From positions 88,298,145-88,362,144 of the forward strand of contig CM037778.1 of NCBI GenBank assembly GCA_021229015.1: DNA of 64,000 nucleotides, given 5' to 3'. The DNA is from Solen grandis (Eukaryota > Mollusca > Bivalvia > Adapedonta > Solenidae). Made by a program: the position numbers and the translations under genes. Shown here piece by piece: positions 26,601 to 38,011 of this stretch (within the stretch, counting starts at the first letter, position 1; every line of letters starts with the position of its first letter). The notes below the pieces were generated by a model. That model was not told where the DNA came from. It ran no database searches and saw nothing but the letters and a program-made list of their open reading frames with translations.

Positions 26601-29091
26601 TACAAAGGTTACAATCAACACAACATCACTCGAATTGTGTAAGGTCCAAGGTACACCTGTATACTTTGTTCCACACACACATGCCTTGACCTGGCAACTG
26701 ACACTGGAGTTGAAGAATATAAGAGATCCACATTCTCTAGATGAGATAGTCACCATCCTGCCCTACCTGACTCAGTTATCATGCCTGGTTCTGAACAACA
26801 TTACTGGAGGACAGGAGGGGTGTTCCCGTCATCTGGACCTGTCTCAATGTTCACAGCTAATGAAACTAAATCTTAAACACTGTAATTTTACTAAGGTTAC
26901 AATCAACAAAACAACACTCACATTGTGTAAGGTCCAAGATACACCTGTATACTTTGTTCCACACCCACATGTCCAGACCAGGATACGGACACTGGAGTTG
27001 AAGAATATAAGCGATCCACATTCTCTAGATGAGATAGTCACCATCCAGTCCTACCTGACTCAGTTATCATGCCTGATTCTGAACAACATTACTGGAAAAG
27101 AGGATGGGTGTTCCTGTCATCTGGACCTGTCTCACTGTTCACAGCTATCTAACCTATCTCTAGAGGACTGTGATATTACTAAGGTTACAATCAACACAAC
27201 ATCACTCAAATTGTGTAAGGTCCAAGGTACACCTGTATACTTTGTTCCACACACACATGCCTTGACCTGGCAACTGGAACTGGAGTTGAAGAATATAAGC
27301 GATCCACATTCTCTAGATAAGATAGTCACCATCCTGCCCTACCTGACTCAGTTATCATGCCTGGTTCTGAACAACATTACTGTAGGAGAGGAGGGGTGTT
27401 CCCGTCATCTGGACCTGTCTCAATGTTCACAGCTAAAGGAACTAAATCTTAAACACTGTAATTTTACTAAGGTTACAATCAACAAAACATCACTCATATT
27501 GTGTAAGGTCCAAGGTACACCTGTATATTTTGTTCCACACCCACATGACCAGACCAGGATACGGACACTGGAGTTGAAGAATATAAGAGATCCACATTCT
27601 CTAGATGAGATAGTCACCATCCAGCCCTACCTGACTCAGTTATCATGCCTGATTCTGAACAACATTACTGGAAAAGAGGATGGGTGTTCCTGTCATCTGG
27701 ACCTGTCTCACTGTTCACAGCTAAGGAATCTTACTGTAGAGGACTGTGATATTACTAAGGTTACAATCAACAAAACATCACTCACATTGTGTAAGGTCCA
27801 AGGTACACCTGTATACTTTGTCCCACACACACATGCCTTGACCTGGCAACTGACACTGGAGTTGAAGAATATAAGAGATCCACATTCTCTAGATGAGATA
27901 GTCACGATCCTGCCCTATCGGACTCAGTTATCATGCCTGGTTCTGAACAACATAACTGGAGGAGAGGAGGGGTGTTCCCATCATCTGGACCTGTCTCATT
28001 GTTCACAGCTAAGGAATCTTACTGTAGAGGGCTGTGATATTACTAAGGTTACAATCAACAAAACATCACTCACATTGTGTAAGGTCCAAGGTACACCTGT
28101 ATACTTTGTCCCACACACACATGCCTTGACCTGGCAACTGACACTGGAGTTGAAGAATATAAGAGATCCACATTCTCTAGATGAGATAGTCACCATTCTG
28201 CCCTACCTGACTCAGTTATCATGCCTGGTTCTGAACAACATAACTGGAGGAGAGGAGGGGAGTTCCCGTCATCTAGACCTGTCTCAATGTTCACAGCTAA
28301 AGGAACTAAATCTTGAACACTGTAATTTTACTAAGGTTACAATCAACAAAACATCACTCACATTGTGTAAGGTCCAAGGTACACCTGTATTCTTTGTTCC
28401 ACACCCACATGTCAAGACCAGGATACGGACACTGGAGTTGAAGAATATAAGAGATCCACATTCTCTAGATGAGATAGTCACCATCCTGCCTCACCTGACT
28501 CATTTATCACGCCTGGTTCTGAACAACATTACTGGAGGAGGGGATGGGTGTTCCCGTCATCTGGACCTGTCTCACTGTTCACAGCTAAGGTACTTATTTC
28601 TAGAGGACTGTGATAATACTAAGGTTACAATCAACACAACATCACTCACATTGTGTAAGGTCCAAGCTACACCTGTATACTTTGTTCCCCATTCACATGT
28701 CCAGACCAGTATACTGACACTGGTGTTGAAGAATATAAGCGATCCACATTCTCTAGATGAGATAGTCACCATCCTGCCCTACCTGACTCAGTTATCACGC
28801 CTGGTTCTGCATTGTTTAGACTTTGGTGATAGATGTGCTTGTCTGTCTCCGGAATCAAAATATCTGAAAACTGTGAAGTTATATAGGGTTGTTATGACAG
28901 ATAGGGCAATGATCCAGTTTCTTGACTCTGTTCTCAACATTAACCAAAAGGTGGCCTGTGTGGTTGAAGGTAGACTTAATGAAGCAGTTGAGACACTCAT
29001 CAACTCCAGGTTTGTTGTGACAGGGAGAGACTTGGACGGGCTACACTTCCACAGCCAGCCGACAGCTTCCCCAGACAGGAAGTCCTCATAG
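23647..29091 (+). CDS. NACHT-domain NLR-like protein with 96-residue LRR-like repeats
   Basis: A single open stretch of about 1,814 codons from the ATG at 23647 to TAG at 29089-29091 (residues are numbered from the in-frame TTG at 23641). An acidic linker (about residues 50-72) precedes a NACHT ATPase: Walker A GDAGHGKTALCK at 94-105 and Walker B LVILDGLDEW at 181-190. A helical part follows, with FLHKTFQDFLAAVYLV near 423-438, a motif usual in NLRs. From residue 694 to about 1736 there are leucine/cysteine-rich repeats, mostly 96 residues long, and then a ~80-residue unique tail. NLRs sense ligands through the LRR part and assemble through NACHT. The true start is uncertain: CTACTTTCAG ending at 23665 is a good splice acceptor, so an upstream exon with an effector domain may be missing because of the nearby gap. 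No transmembrane segment seen. The specific paralogue is not assigned. Confidence 0.88.
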   Translation: MFNLLSELKNHLIDTYIPQLQPATLPEVDRLYVRPCMKIVTDKKEGSNGNTDIDDDSDSDSSIVSEIEDEGTNINNVFYQDETQFSRIYISGDAGHGKTALCKMLVMAWCQEHSGKKINTYIPGDFLTVMKKFNFLFYIPLRNIRKQWSISKIIMKLYFEDQNFLNMFIKNECDKSSCLVILDGLDEWVTPIDYDTPMHTTHGLLDLSHFTKYTILTTTRPWKLEVLRLGPLEMDRQVQLKGIDRLASYIYIENMVDLLNKEKKVGKGSKDFVQHLKEKKLTHFRKIPILLKQLIMLWHHDEKEITGTSQVHLYSVMINHLLKDARERNKKKSLSEGNTQESELPLCLKEKQYCKIHKSLLLFLTHLAFTSAFKEQLVFDHVETELQNLTGSDINSCLTAGLLCQEIYASTVDDEKKKLSFLHKTFQDFLAAVYLVMNPESAQLPETCNTLEKILDMCSLFIFVSGMDSKIMTSLSHQIWNIMMNDEELKKFINDEDYMSHLKSIQDLLCKCAREGKENGQPSPYCHLEAVVIDDYTLRGTDWETLQLLISTNMPHIKYRCVNISIVLDKFPDDVFNCLVILVSKCQHMSLALNWNLSQDKEDQLYKALYDNRSLSSLELKKSICEPFCRYLYSDNVTTLDVLTIIDVEFKSHTDCQRFMTGVGRATQLKTLMLNLNDNYDREFNDLKEFYLDLSHCSQLQKLSLRMCGLIQVTVNTALLTHFQAYKTFLCFVTPPHVHASMETRESKGIKDPHSLDEIVSILPTGRVEEFSCHLDLSHCSQLRNLTVEECAFTKVTINTTSLTSCKVQDTPVYFVPHPHNNIRIDELKLEKIRDSCYLDNIVTILPHLTQLSDLVLKTIIGKKEGCSHHLDLSHCSQLRNLTVEDCDITKVTINTTSLKLCKVKGTPVYFVPHTHAKTWQLTLELRYIRDLHSLDEIVTIQPYLTQLSCLILNNITRKEDGCSCHLDLSHCSQLSNLSLEDCNITKVTINTTSLELCKVQGTPVYFVPHTHALTWQLTLELKNIRDPHSLDEIVTILPYLTQLSCLVLNNITGGQEGCSRHLDLSQCSQLMKLNLKHCNFTKVTINKTTLTLCKVQDTPVYFVPHPHVQTRIRTLELKNISDPHSLDEIVTIQSYLTQLSCLILNNITGKEDGCSCHLDLSHCSQLSNLSLEDCDITKVTINTTSLKLCKVQGTPVYFVPHTHALTWQLELELKNISDPHSLDKIVTILPYLTQLSCLVLNNITVGEEGCSRHLDLSQCSQLKELNLKHCNFTKVTINKTSLILCKVQGTPVYFVPHPHDQTRIRTLELKNIRDPHSLDEIVTIQPYLTQLSCLILNNITGKEDGCSCHLDLSHCSQLRNLTVEDCDITKVTINKTSLTLCKVQGTPVYFVPHTHALTWQLTLELKNIRDPHSLDEIVTILPYRTQLSCLVLNNITGGEEGCSHHLDLSHCSQLRNLTVEGCDITKVTINKTSLTLCKVQGTPVYFVPHTHALTWQLTLELKNIRDPHSLDEIVTILPYLTQLSCLVLNNITGGEEGSSRHLDLSQCSQLKELNLEHCNFTKVTINKTSLTLCKVQGTPVFFVPHPHVKTRIRTLELKNIRDPHSLDEIVTILPHLTHLSRLVLNNITGGGDGCSRHLDLSHCSQLRYLFLEDCDNTKVTINTTSLTLCKVQATPVYFVPHSHVQTSILTLVLKNISDPHSLDEIVTILPYLTQLSRLVLHCLDFGDRCACLSPESKYLKTVKLYRVVMTDRAMIQFLDSVLNINQKVACVVEGRLNEAVETLINSRFVVTGRDLDGLHFHSQPTASPDRKSS
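25720..28830 (+). repeat. 288-bp tandem repeat array inside the NLR-like exon
   Basis: Starts of the LDLS(H/Q)CSQL motif lie at 25720, 25969, 26257, 26545, 26833, 27121, 27409, 27697, 27985, 28273 and 28561. After the first (249-bp) unit the spacing is exactly 288 bp. Each unit reads LDLSHCSQL, an LRR-like second strand, TKVTIN, LCKVQGTPVYFVPH, LELKNI, DPHSLDEIVTI, LTQLSCLVLNNIT. Two variants alternate: a THALTWQL form (units from 26545, 27121, 27697, 27985) and a PHPHVQTRIR form (26833, 27409, 28273), giving a 576-bp higher-order period over part of the array. Confidence 0.95.
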
Positions 29092-30308
29092 AAGAGACAT
29101 TTTATCTTGTCAACCACACATGAACTTCTACCACTTGTATATTTCTGATGTATGAAAGTGATATTTTTAAGAATAATTCTTTCAAAATTTACATTTTACT
29201 CTTTTAAATTCATGAAACTAAAATTAATGTTTTAAGTTTTTTTTAACTTATTTTTTTTTATTTTTAGGACGGCTTCATGATTTTGAGAAATAAAAAATAG
29301 TCTTATTTTGACAATACATGTATTTTCCCCGAAAAATGGGTATATATTGGAGAAATAAGGATATGTTCAATGTTGAAACATCAAGCTGGTATATTTGTAT
29401 GTATATATTTCATCGGAAAACAATCCTGCATCTCAATCACCTAATTTCCTTTAAAATTAATTTTTGTTTTCAGTTTATTGAATGAAATATAATTTTCTAA
29501 GAAAGTAAATTAATGCAATTATATTAATCTCAACATGCCCATAATGCGTGTATAGTTATATAAATATGTATTGAAAGTGGAAAGATGACAATGTAGATGA
29601 GAATAAAACCATACCAGTCTTAGTGACTTGCATTCTGGATACTGGAATTAGATCATTCATCCATCTGTATGACTGGAGAAACAACTTTGTACTTTATCTC
29701 AAAAACCAGAAGTGGACCAAGCTTAATATTTTTGTTGTTATCAGAACTAATTTTGTATATAATCATCACATTTTGCAGAGATGATTTTTGATATTTATTA
29801 TGTTTAATGTACATACTGAATATCTCTAAAACCACTGGCCGGAAATGGAGGAAATTTCACAGGAGAGACTGTTACTAAGCTTTGTTGTACATATTGTTAG
29901 TAAATTTGTGAAAAATGATTTACCATACAACAATGACAATCTATGTCTGTTTCTATCAAACATTGTGTGTGGGTATTTATCACCTAAAGTGATATCTAAT
30001 ATCTAAATTATGAATATTTTATATGAAGCATCAGAGAAGTTTACCAAACTCTGGGATCATTAATGTGGTGCAGGTTTGATAGACCTTTGTATTCAACGTA
30101 TTGTTTGATCTTTGAATAACAGTGAACATAGTTATGTTGATTAATGTTAATGAAGATAGTTTATGTGTTGATTAATTGTGAATGAACTTGACAGAGCTTC
30201 ATATGTTATATCATGTTGTCATGTGTTGCCTAAGGCAAGCTTTTACATTGTAAGCCAACTCATGTTCCATTATGACATTGTAATATATTTATATGTAAAG
30301 TTAGAAAT
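29092..30308 (+). other. 3' flank of the NLR-like gene
   Basis: AT-rich sequence after the stop codon. Poly(A)-signal candidates AATAAA occur near 29288 and 29603. No coding region, RNA or repeat family recognised. Confidence 0.5.
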
Positions 30309-33300
30309 ATGAAAGTAAGGACAAGGTCATACATTGAAAGTCCAGTTTTAGACAGGCCGGGATGTATGAAAAGTGTGGTGCCATACTCACAACAAATTGT
30401 AAGTTCACTTGAAAATCTTTTTTTCATTATATTGTTGTTGTTGTTTTTTCAAAATTGTTTTAAAACTAATGAAATATTATTTGATACTTGTATATTTATA
30501 TAGAAATGTGACATATTGGTATTATCAAGGCCTTCTCTATAGTGCCTCAGTTAGAATGGAACCACTGCTAGGGTGGTTATGAGAGAATCTTACCCCAGCT
30601 GGGGTTCAAACCATACAACGTTCATGTATCTGAATCATTGTCTACTGTCACAGGACCACCATGACGGAATGTCAGTATAATGATATGGTAAACAATAACA
30701 ACAGAGACCTCCATTTGTTGTAGATGGGGCAATATGTAATAATTATTGAACACTCCAAATTCAAAACTAATTGTTAATTATGCTGATATATTTTGCTGAT
30801 GGATATTGATCAATAGGTAGCCAATTTTGCAAATATCTGTTGTTTATACAGTATTACAGCCTTTATATATTAATTTACATGTTCATTTATATGCTCCTTG
30901 TGTGACGGAACATTATGGGAACATCTGTGGAGAGCTTGTGTGGGGCAGTGTCCATTATATATTTCTCTGTCAAACGTAGCAAGATCATCCACCATCAAAC
31001 CTAGTCACAATGATTAATAGCAGGTCTGATAAATGTGAAGAAAGTCTCACTCAGTTATGAGTTGAATCTGGCGCTTTAATTAACCAAAAGTACAGAATTG
31101 AAAATGTCCCTTTATAACTTGGCATATGTAGATCTATCATCAGCAAACTTGGTCAGAGTGTATATTGTATAGTAAGAAATGAGCCCAATGACCCAGATAG
31201 TACCACAGTTGTGACACTTTAAGTTACAATAATGCACATTAACATATCATTATTGTATGATAATTACCAAACTTTGTAAGAATATCCATTTGTAAACACA
31301 TCAAAGTTTGACAATCAGTGAATACTTAAAAGGAATTTCAGACCTTTTTGGCACCTGAAGCCCTGTCTCTATACAGTGTTCTTATGCACAATGGATATCA
31401 AAGTTTGCTTACTTTCATTTTTAATGTAAAAATGCATACAAACAATATAGTCAAACCTGTCTTAAATGGCCAGTCTAGGTTAAATGCTGCTTAAAGGGGT
31501 CACTGTTTGGGACAGGTTGACTGCTTGCTACAGGTGACCACTAACACAGGCTCTATTGTTTTGTGTTGCAGCAGGTGGTGATGAGGCAGTTTAGTTACCA
31601 TGACTGTGAAGATACTGATAAAAAAGTCAAGGTTAATATCAGGTCATGTGTCACAGCAGGCCAGGGCATCACAGGTCAGGCTGACCTTGTAGTCTTGGCA
31701 GGTATGTGTACAGGCACATTTATACATATGAGTTTCAGAGTTTTCTAGAACAACTGATTTCACCTAGCACCAGTGAATTTCTTGAAACCTTATTCATTAC
31801 CTGTGCTGATAATGATCTATGTATGTGTCGCCACAACGATACTTGCATGATTATAGAAAATCATAAAAGAAACATATTTATGGAAAAAAAAATTGGGGGT
31901 CGGCTTCCTACTTTTTAGATCAACTGAGCACAACGTGCTAAAGGTGAGCTTTTGTGATGGCCCTTCGTCCGGCGTGCGTCGTCAACAATTTGGCTTGTTA
32001 ACACTCTAGATGCCATATTTTAGGCCAATCTTCATGAAACTTGGTTAGAATGTTTGTCTCCATAAAATCTTGGACAAGTTCGAAATTGGGTTATGTGGGG
32101 TCAAAAAGTAGGTGATGAGGTCAAATCTTAGAAAATCCTTGTTAACACACTAGAGGCCACATTTTTGGCCCAATATTCAGGAAACTTGGTCAGAACGTTT
32201 GTCTCCATAAAATCTTGGCAAAGTTCGAATTAGGCAAAGTTCGAATTAGGGTCATGTGGGGTCAAAAAGTAGGTCACGAGGTCAAATCGTATAAAAACCT
32301 TATTAACATACTAAAGGCGACATTTTTGGCCTAATCTTCATGAAACTTGGTTGAAATGTCTGTTTCAATAATATCTCGGACAAGTTTAAATTTGGGCCAT
32401 GTGGGGTCAAAAAGTAGGTCAATATGAAAAATCCAACATATGTTGCGCATTTATAATCAGGTGAGCAATTCAGGGCCATTGTGGCCCTCTTGTTGAGTTA
32501 TCTGCCACTGAAGGTGATACTTTAGCACTTTGAGGCCATATTCAAGGGCAGATAAAACGCCAACCCCCATCTTTTCTTCCATGTTTCCTTTATGATTCTC
32601 TGTAATCATGCAAAGTTTTAAAATATTATATTAGACAGTTTTCCTTCTTTGTCTATATAGAAAATGTAGCAAACTGTAGCAAACGTCCTTAACCTGGTTT
32701 TCCACAGGAAATATAAAGTTATTTGTTTGGAAAAAAATGGTTGGTGGGAGGAGTCAACTTTCTTTGTCCTGACCATAACTTTGTCAAACAATACGATATT
32801 TTAAGATAAATTAGATGTTCAACATGATGAGGTGCAGGCACATGACCCAGATCTGTAGCTCTAAAGCCAAGGTCATGTTTTGAGGTTTAAGGTAAAAAAG
32901 TAGGTCTTGTCCTGGTTCTAACTTCCTTATGAATTGAAGGATTTTAAAATGAATTGCAGCTTCTAAATGATGAAACTGGTCCATGAAAGAGATCCCTAGC
33001 TCAAATGTCATGGTAACACTTTTAGGCTGAAAGCTATAAATGGGAAAAAATTTAAATGTTAAAATTAAAACTTTAAATGATCTTATTCAATTGTTAATAG
33101 GAAGCCACTGTTGCCGAATGGTTTGAATGTCTGCCCAGAAAACAGGAGGACACAGGTACGATACCAGTCTGGCATAAAAATTGTACTGGTAAAGCACCTT
33201 GTATTTGGCGCTCATTTTATAAAAGTCAGTGTTGCCATGTCCCACGGAAAATGCAAGGAAATTGATTTTTTCTCAAGGTCAGGGATATGTCGGGAAATTT

Positions 33301-36115
33301 TGAAATTGTCTATGAAATTTAAAAATACTGGTAATGGCAATTGTCAGGAAAATTTGAAATAAAAAACTGAGATTCAAGGGCTAATATTTAATTAATTCAA
33401 CATCAAAAACTTACGAAAATTAAAGGCAATTACTTAAATGTTCACCATCACGAGACGATTTGTTGCGTGCAATACCCAGATCTGTAGCTCCAAGGACAAG
33501 GTCACACTAAGAGTTCAAGGTCAGAAATGGAGTAAATTTTTGTGTCTTCTCCATAACTCTGACATACCTCGATGCCTTTTTGAATTACAGGCAAAAATGT
33601 TAACCATCATGAAGCAATATGTCATGCAATTCCAGGTCTGTAGCTCCAAGGTCAAGGTCACACTTAGAGTTCAAAGGGTTTGTGTTTTGTGTCCGCTCCA
33701 TATCTTTGTCACTCCTCAACAGATTTTGATTTTTTTTCATAAATGTGCACCCTAATGATATATTGTGTTGTGTACAATACCTGGGTTAATAGCTGAAAGG
33801 TCATGGTCACACTAAGAGGTCATGTGTCATAAGCCCTGATTGTGCATTGATTTGCCCTCCCTCCAGCCGTCCAGAAAATGGGATGCTGTGATAACTTAAA
33901 CCCCATATCATAAGCTGACTCAGTGAAACTTGATATATGAATGCAATTTGGAGATTATGCACGACACTTTGATATTTTTTTACGGTTCAATTATGCATAT
34001 GATTATAGCTTTGTGTATTTCGTACATACATAATGCTGTAGTGACACTGTTAAAAATGTCAGGGAAAAGTCAAAAGAAATGGCAGGAAATTATTCACAAA
34101 ACCATGAATATGCACTTCGGGGGCATATGTCACACCCTGTGACATACCTTGTTCTAAACTGCAAGGCCTAGAGCTTAGATATTTGGTTTGTAGCATTGTC
34201 TAATCGACCTCTACCAAGTTTTTTTCCTATCATGGCTCTGGGGTTAAAAATTGGTCCCACCCTAGGGGTCACTTGCACGTATAGCTATGACCATCAAAAT
34301 TTGGACCACAGATGAGTGATTTCAGGGACATATTGGCTCTCTTGTTTACAAAAAAGCCTTAACAGACAAGCATTGGCCTCTGGATGCGGTGCTCTTGCTT
34401 TTCAAGTTCCTATTTATTTGGAAACGATTGCCTTACAGCAGGTGAACATCTAAAGCAATTTTCTATAAATCACATTAGAAAACAACACAAATGGTTATAC
34501 CCCCAAAAACAAAGTTTTAGAGGGGGTATATAGGAGTCAGTCTGTCGGTTTGTTGGTCTGTTGGTCCGTTGGTTTTTCGGTCTGTCCGTCAATCCCAAAA
34601 ACTTGTGACGAAAACTACTTCTACATTTCCTAACAAATTCGGTACAAATTTTGTATGTGCATTGATAATCAGGTGAAGAGGTGCATGACATATTTCACTT
34701 GAGTTGTCTTAAGGACGGCAGAGTTATTGCCCTGTTCCCATTTTTGAATTATCTCACTTTGCTTAATTCTGTTTTTCTTGTCCGGAACATTACTCAAATA
34801 TTATACATATGTACATGGTATTGACTTGAAACTTAAAATATGGATATACGGCGATTAGGAGAAGTGAAGTGTCCAAGAACTGTAACTCTACCTGGTCCCA
34901 TGTTTTAATTATTTCCCTTTGTTTAATTCCTTTTTACTTGTCCGGAACATAACACGAAATTTATACAAGGTATTGACTTGAATCTTAAAATGTAAACAGA
35001 TGTCGACTAGGAAAAGTGCAGTGTCCAAGAACAACTGTAACTATACCTGGTCCTTTTTTTTATAATTATCTCCCTTTGTTATTTTTCTTTTTTGCTTGTT
35101 CCAAAAAAAAAAACTCCAATATTATGCATGGTATTTTTTTGAAACTTAAAATGTAAACAGATGGCGAATAGGAGAAGTGCAGTGTCTAAGAACTGTAACT
35201 CTACACTTTTAAATTACTTTTCCAAACAACCTAACTGACTGTCTTTCTACTTTAAATACTTTATTACTTATTACTTACTATCATAACCATTATACTATAT
35301 ATACAGGTTCTAATCTATGCTCGACCTGGAGTCTGGCTTCTCCTGTATCAAAGCATTTGGCAGGGGTATTAATCACCTACAGTGATAGTTCTAATTTTCA
35401 GGTATATCCACATTATTGTAGGTGCAATTTTGCTGAAAAAGAAGAAATATTATCTGAGGTAACATAAATCATGAAACAGATAATTTTTCCATTAAAGATA
35501 TATCAATATCATCTGCTTTGTTGGTGCTTTCATACATAGTAACCATACTGACATGGCTCAGTAAATCTGTATAGAGTTGTTGTTTGGTTTCCATATCACC
35601 CAACTGATATGGACATTTTGGCATCCATGCTATATCATGTCAACTTTAAGTGGCTATTACATACCCATTATTACCCAAGTCATTAAAGTGGTATTGGTTT
35701 ATCTTCCTTGCTTGGTGTTCAGCGAATAAGGGAGTTCCAGAAAGGGTCATTGCTGTTTCAGATAACATGACTTGGCATGGTACCATACCACCTTTCTTCA
35801 CTGTGGTATCGCAGCAAGGCAGCACTATATCTGTCTTATGTAGACAATGTCCCAAATGATTGAAATGCTGTTGGTAGGACACTAAAACCAGGCATACTGC
35901 ATGTATATATCATGCCATAGGCAAGTGAAATACTGGGCAATGGTTATATCACAAAATATTTCTAAAATAATACCACTTAAGAACATTTATGTTTTCGGTT
36001 CAAGAAATTTTGTAGGTGGGAATTGAAAATATAGCGAGTGTTGTAAATTAAGTCATATTCATTTTCAGGCATGCAGTTTTACAAAGATGTCTTGAACTTC
36101 AAACTTGAGATGTAA
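30309..36115 (+). CDS. Possible small three-exon gene, product not recognised
   Basis: Three short exons fit together: 30309-30398 (ATG start, donor GTAAGT), 31572-31701 (acceptor TTGCAG, tandem NAGNAG; donor GTATGT) and 36069-36115 (acceptor TTTTCAG, TAA at 36113-36115). The phases are 0 and 1 and join without a stop, giving 88 residues. The first exon reads MKVRTRSYIESPVLDRPGC, the second contains RQFSYHDCEDTDKKVKV and VTAGQGITGQADLVVLAG, and the third ends FKLEM. A clear AATAAA at 37536-37541 could end the transcript. I do not recognise the family. The product has no obvious signal peptide or membrane segment, and coding exons further upstream are possible. The case rests on splice signals and phase only; a non-coding transcript or chance is possible. 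Confidence 0.35.
31917..32494 (+). mobile_element. HINE/pearl-like non-autonomous element, copy F
   Basis: Starts AGATCAACTGAGCACAACGT then GCTAAAGGTGAGCT (decayed hairpin) followed by 'cgtccggcgtgcgtcgtcaa'. It ends TCAGGTGAGCAATTCAGGGC then CATTGTGGCCCTCTTGTT. It has three ~175-bp internal units with 'acttggt(c/t)agaa', 'gtttgtctccataaaatctt' and 'gtggggtcaaaaagtaggt'. Confidence 0.85.
32745..33050. repeat. Internal units of the CAAGCCCGCTTG-type element
   Basis: Two diverged units with 'tgtcctgaccataacttt', 'cacatgacccagatctgtag' and 'ccaaggtcatg', related to the units at 1880-2190. The element ends are not visible. Confidence 0.5.
33105..33240 (+). mobile_element. SINE fragment (5' half)
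   Basis: 'ccactgttgccgaatggttt' and 'gaatgtctgcccag', then 'ggtacgataccag' (degenerate B-box), then 'ttgtactggtaaagcacctt'. It matches the 5' part of the SINE at 3840-4118. Confidence 0.5.
33430..33850. repeat. Second cluster of units of the CAAGCCCGCTTG-type element
   Basis: Repeated units with 'accatca(c/t)gagacgatttg', 'gatctgtagctccaagg', 'caaggtcacact(a/t)agag' and 'ttcaa'. The same family as 32745-33050 and 1880-2190. Confidence 0.5.
34155..34347 (+). mobile_element. HINE/pearl-like element, copy G (3' fragment)
   Basis: Contains one internal unit (ctgcaaggcctagagcttag, 'atatttggtttgtagcat') and a decayed 3' end (GATGAGTGATTTCAGGGACA then TATTGGCTCTCTTGTTT). The 5' end is missing. Confidence 0.65.
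34495..35395 (+). mobile_element. Non-autonomous repeat element with TACCCCC/GGGGGTATA start
   Basis: Begins with the palindrome TATACCCCCAAAAACAAAGT then TTTAGAGGGGGTATA and ends 'caggggtattaatcacctac' then agtgatagttcta, the same ending as 9416-10032. The interior has three ~120-bp units with 'tgtccaagaactgtaactct', 'acctggtccc' and 'ttgacttga'. Confidence 0.65.
35660..35890 (+). mobile_element. SINE fragment, relative of the 3840 family
   Basis: Body segments 'cttgcttggtgttcagcgaa', 'taagggagttccag', 'gacttggcatggtaccatac' and 'caaatgattgaaatgctgtt' match the SINE at 3840-4118 in order. The tRNA-like head is not recognisable. Confidence 0.55.
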
Positions 36116-37535
36116 TATCAGGACACTGCAAACATGCCATGAATGACACAAACAACACTGCCCGGAACAGGTGAGAAGACAGGTGTCTGGTTGACTTGTG
36201 AATTCATCTCTACAGTACCAGGATTCAGTGACTGAACGGGATTCAGTGTCTGTACAAGGACTGCAGTGGAATTTGACACCCTTGATCATGAGTCATCCTT
36301 AGGTTAGCCAGTCACCATGGAAATGTGCAGCTGTGAAATAAGCCCTCTTGATGTTGTCTTCAAAACTTTGCACGCAGAGTGTCTTCTATCACAGATATCA
36401 ACTTATATCATAATGTCTGGATTGACCTTGTTACTGTTATTTTCCTTGACGGCACTCAGTACTATACGAGGCTTGTTTGGAAATTACTGAGACAACTTAG
36501 ATAGAAAAAGATCTTGAAGGAATATAAATTAAAGAATTATATCCCATTACAACCAAACGTTATTACTATCTGTATGCAAAATAACTATTTTTTAATGACT
36601 CCCATATAGTTTCAGTACCTGTTTAAATTACGATTCCCATTCAAATAAAAGCTGTTATGACAGTTGCTTTTTCGCCGTAACTTCAATCTAAACTGACGCC
36701 TTGATTTTGTGTACACAAACTCCTGATAAAGACGTATAGTTTGTGTGTATATATATAGTGAATGATTTTAAACTTAACTAGGGTTAAATCCGTATGGTTC
36801 TGCTATTGTAGCACATAGGCACCGCAGATGTGTTTGTACTGTGCTTCAGGTAACTCAATCTAACCGTGTCTAAATTTCAGTTGTAGTTGTCCTGCCAATA
36901 TTTCGTTATAATCATTCCATTTGCATGATCCATTAGAGATTAAATTTAACTCTTCACATATTTTTTAAATCAACCATGTCTTACATATTTTCCTAACAAG
37001 CCTTGTTTATATATTATATTACTGTTTAGTGTTATTAAGTCATCAGTATATAATACTATGTCCAATTTAAATGGATATTAACTTCTGCTTGTGCATGTGC
37101 ACACTGGTATATAGTCTTGATCGAGACAATATCCAGTTTGTGATCAAATTTTATGGGATTCCTTGAGGGTATTGATTTGTGCTTTGTGTTTGTTGTAAGA
37201 AGTTTTGCATGTGATTGGTAATGTTTTATAAGGAATTAGTAAAAAGATGTTTCTATTTAAGTGATATAGTTAGTGACCTACTTAACGCCAAACTTGTTGG
37301 TCTGGACACTGGACATTATGTCTATGTCTAGTTAACTTTTTATAGTACATGATTTCTTTTGTTATATGATGTGTAGGATAAGTAATGTGTAAGGTATGTA
37401 ACTGTAAGATGAATGTCTTGTTTTTGATTTAGTTAATACAGTAAGTTCAATGAAATGTGAAATGCTGAACTGTGTAGTACTGGTGCTGTTAACAGTTAAT
37501 TAGCTGTAATCACATCCTTTGAACATAAGTTTATC

Positions 37536-37541
37536 AATAAA
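37536..37541 (+). terminator. Poly(A) signal AATAAA
   Basis: A canonical AATAAA followed by a T-rich stretch about 15 bases downstream. It is the best candidate for the 3' end of any transcript that includes the 36069 exon. Confidence 0.45.
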
Positions 37542-37609
37542 GCTGGCCGCATCTTTTTAAACAGGGGTCCTGTGTTTAAGTCCAGCTCAGTCCATTTTGT
37601 GTTGCTTTC

Positions 37610-38011
37610 TTTCTTTATTATTATTATTACTGTTATTATTATTATTATCATTATGATAATCTTAATATGATTTCTTTATCAGAATAAGTAATGAAAAATA
37701 AAAACAGTATACATAAATAAAAAAAGGAAAGTAATTGATAAGGTTATTTTTACTTTAACACAGTGCAACAATAAAGTATTTTATGATTTTTCTTTTGGTT
37801 TGGGGTGTCTCTATTTAAAGGTGTGTTTAGTATTTTTGAAATACTTCTTATTAAATGCCTTTATAAAGCCATTATTTTGCGTTAGTTAATTTATATTTGC
37901 CTCCTTTTAATTTAGATATATATATATATATATTAATGTATTGAATGTTTATGTATTTTTATCTATAAAGATATTGGTTTAGTCAGTAATAAACAGCTGC
38001 CCTTAATTGTT

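Noticed and set aside
26268..28772. A series of minus-strand ORFs of about 66 codons, spaced exactly 288 bp
   Set aside because: They are the antisense shadow of the NLR repeat unit; their spacing and similarity come from the coding repeat.
34470..34691. Minus-strand ORF containing TDRPKNQRTNRPTNRQTD
   Set aside because: Made by the simple 'ggtctgttggtccgttggt' repeat at the start of a mobile element.
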